Shown piece after piece: positions 63,886-64,000 of a stretch of 64,000 bases of DNA. The translations under genes and the position numbers were made by a program. Under the pieces are notes generated by a model. That model saw nothing but the letters and a program-made list of their open reading frames with translations, did not search any database and had not been told where the DNA came from. This stretch comes from Candidatus Lariskella endosymbiont of Epinotia ramella (GTDB taxonomy: Bacteria; Pseudomonadota; Alphaproteobacteria; Rickettsiales; Midichloriaceae). The stretch lies in contig NZ_OZ026472.1 of the NCBI RefSeq assembly GCF_964019805.1, positions 62,001 to 126,000 on the forward strand. Direction: 5' to 3'. Positions within the stretch are counted from its first letter, which is position 1, and each line of letters starts with the position of its first letter.

Positions 63886-64000
63886 TAGATTTAGTAAAAT
63901 TTTAATTTTAATCAATAACTTTTTGATGTTTCTGCCGCGTTTATAGCATAAATCTCATGCTACTTGCATTAAAAACGCTCTAGGTACTGCCGAACTACTT

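Overview
The window is a low-density, AT-rich piece of a reduced alphaproteobacterial chromosome. Single-copy housekeeping genes stand alone or in pairs, separated by 300 to 1,500 bp spacers full of decayed repeats. The content points to an obligately host-associated member of the Rickettsiales: a CBS/CorC TlyC-like protein, a DMT (EamA) transporter, complex I genes split into isolated loci, a lone tRNA-Ile(GAT) away from any rRNA operon, DUF2155, and retained peptidoglycan genes (murJ, dapE, glmM, pal). The flagellar export genes fliR and flhB favour a Midichloriaceae-like lineage, since most classical Rickettsia, Anaplasma and Ehrlichia lack flagella. This placement is inferred from gene content; no database search was possible.

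Layout. 1-10 kb: partial topA, ftsY, a CNNM/CBS protein overlapping trhO, ppa, dapE and a putative lipoprotein. 10-20 kb: an alanine/glycine symporter, thrS-infC (infC apparently starting at ATA), psd, a large PrnB-like hypothetical protein and uvrB. 20-31 kb: nhaA, tRNA-Ile, rpsD, gltX-recR, a membrane-anchored hypothetical protein, and an IS256 element inserted into the last codons of ychF. 31-41 kb: an AhpD-like protein, nuoC-ubiA, a BON-domain lipoprotein, an RND pump and a frameshifted IS481 element. 41-52 kb: a DMT permease, skp/ompH, a DUF2155 protein, fliR-flhB, nuoI, tRNA-Thr, dnaN and fabH-folP. 52-64 kb: murJ, xerD, pal, nuoH, a fatty-acid desaturase with a helical tail, dsbB, glmM with an FMN reductase, and ndk.

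The genes serve translation (thrS, gltX, infC, rpsD, trhO), DNA replication, repair and segregation (topA, dnaN, uvrB, recR, xerD), envelope and lipid synthesis (dapE, glmM, murJ, psd, fabH, desaturase, skp, pal), respiration (nuoC, nuoI, nuoH, ubiA) and ion or solute transport (nhaA, AGCS symporter, DMT, RND).

The most unusual feature is the spacer DNA. At least seven short repeat families, named A to I here, recur in both orientations. Families A and C share one module and differ in their tails. Family B has perfect 12-bp inverted ends flanked by TA in its best copy. Families B and F are nested inside A, B and D at repeated positions, and a 147-bp IS5-like miniature element with a 3-bp target duplication sits in one A copy. 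Hairpins in family A show paired base changes, which suggests that the folded form is selected or needed for mobility. Both insertion sequences can be dated against intact sequence: the uninterrupted ychF end and the uninterrupted twin of the IS481 target can both be reconstructed.
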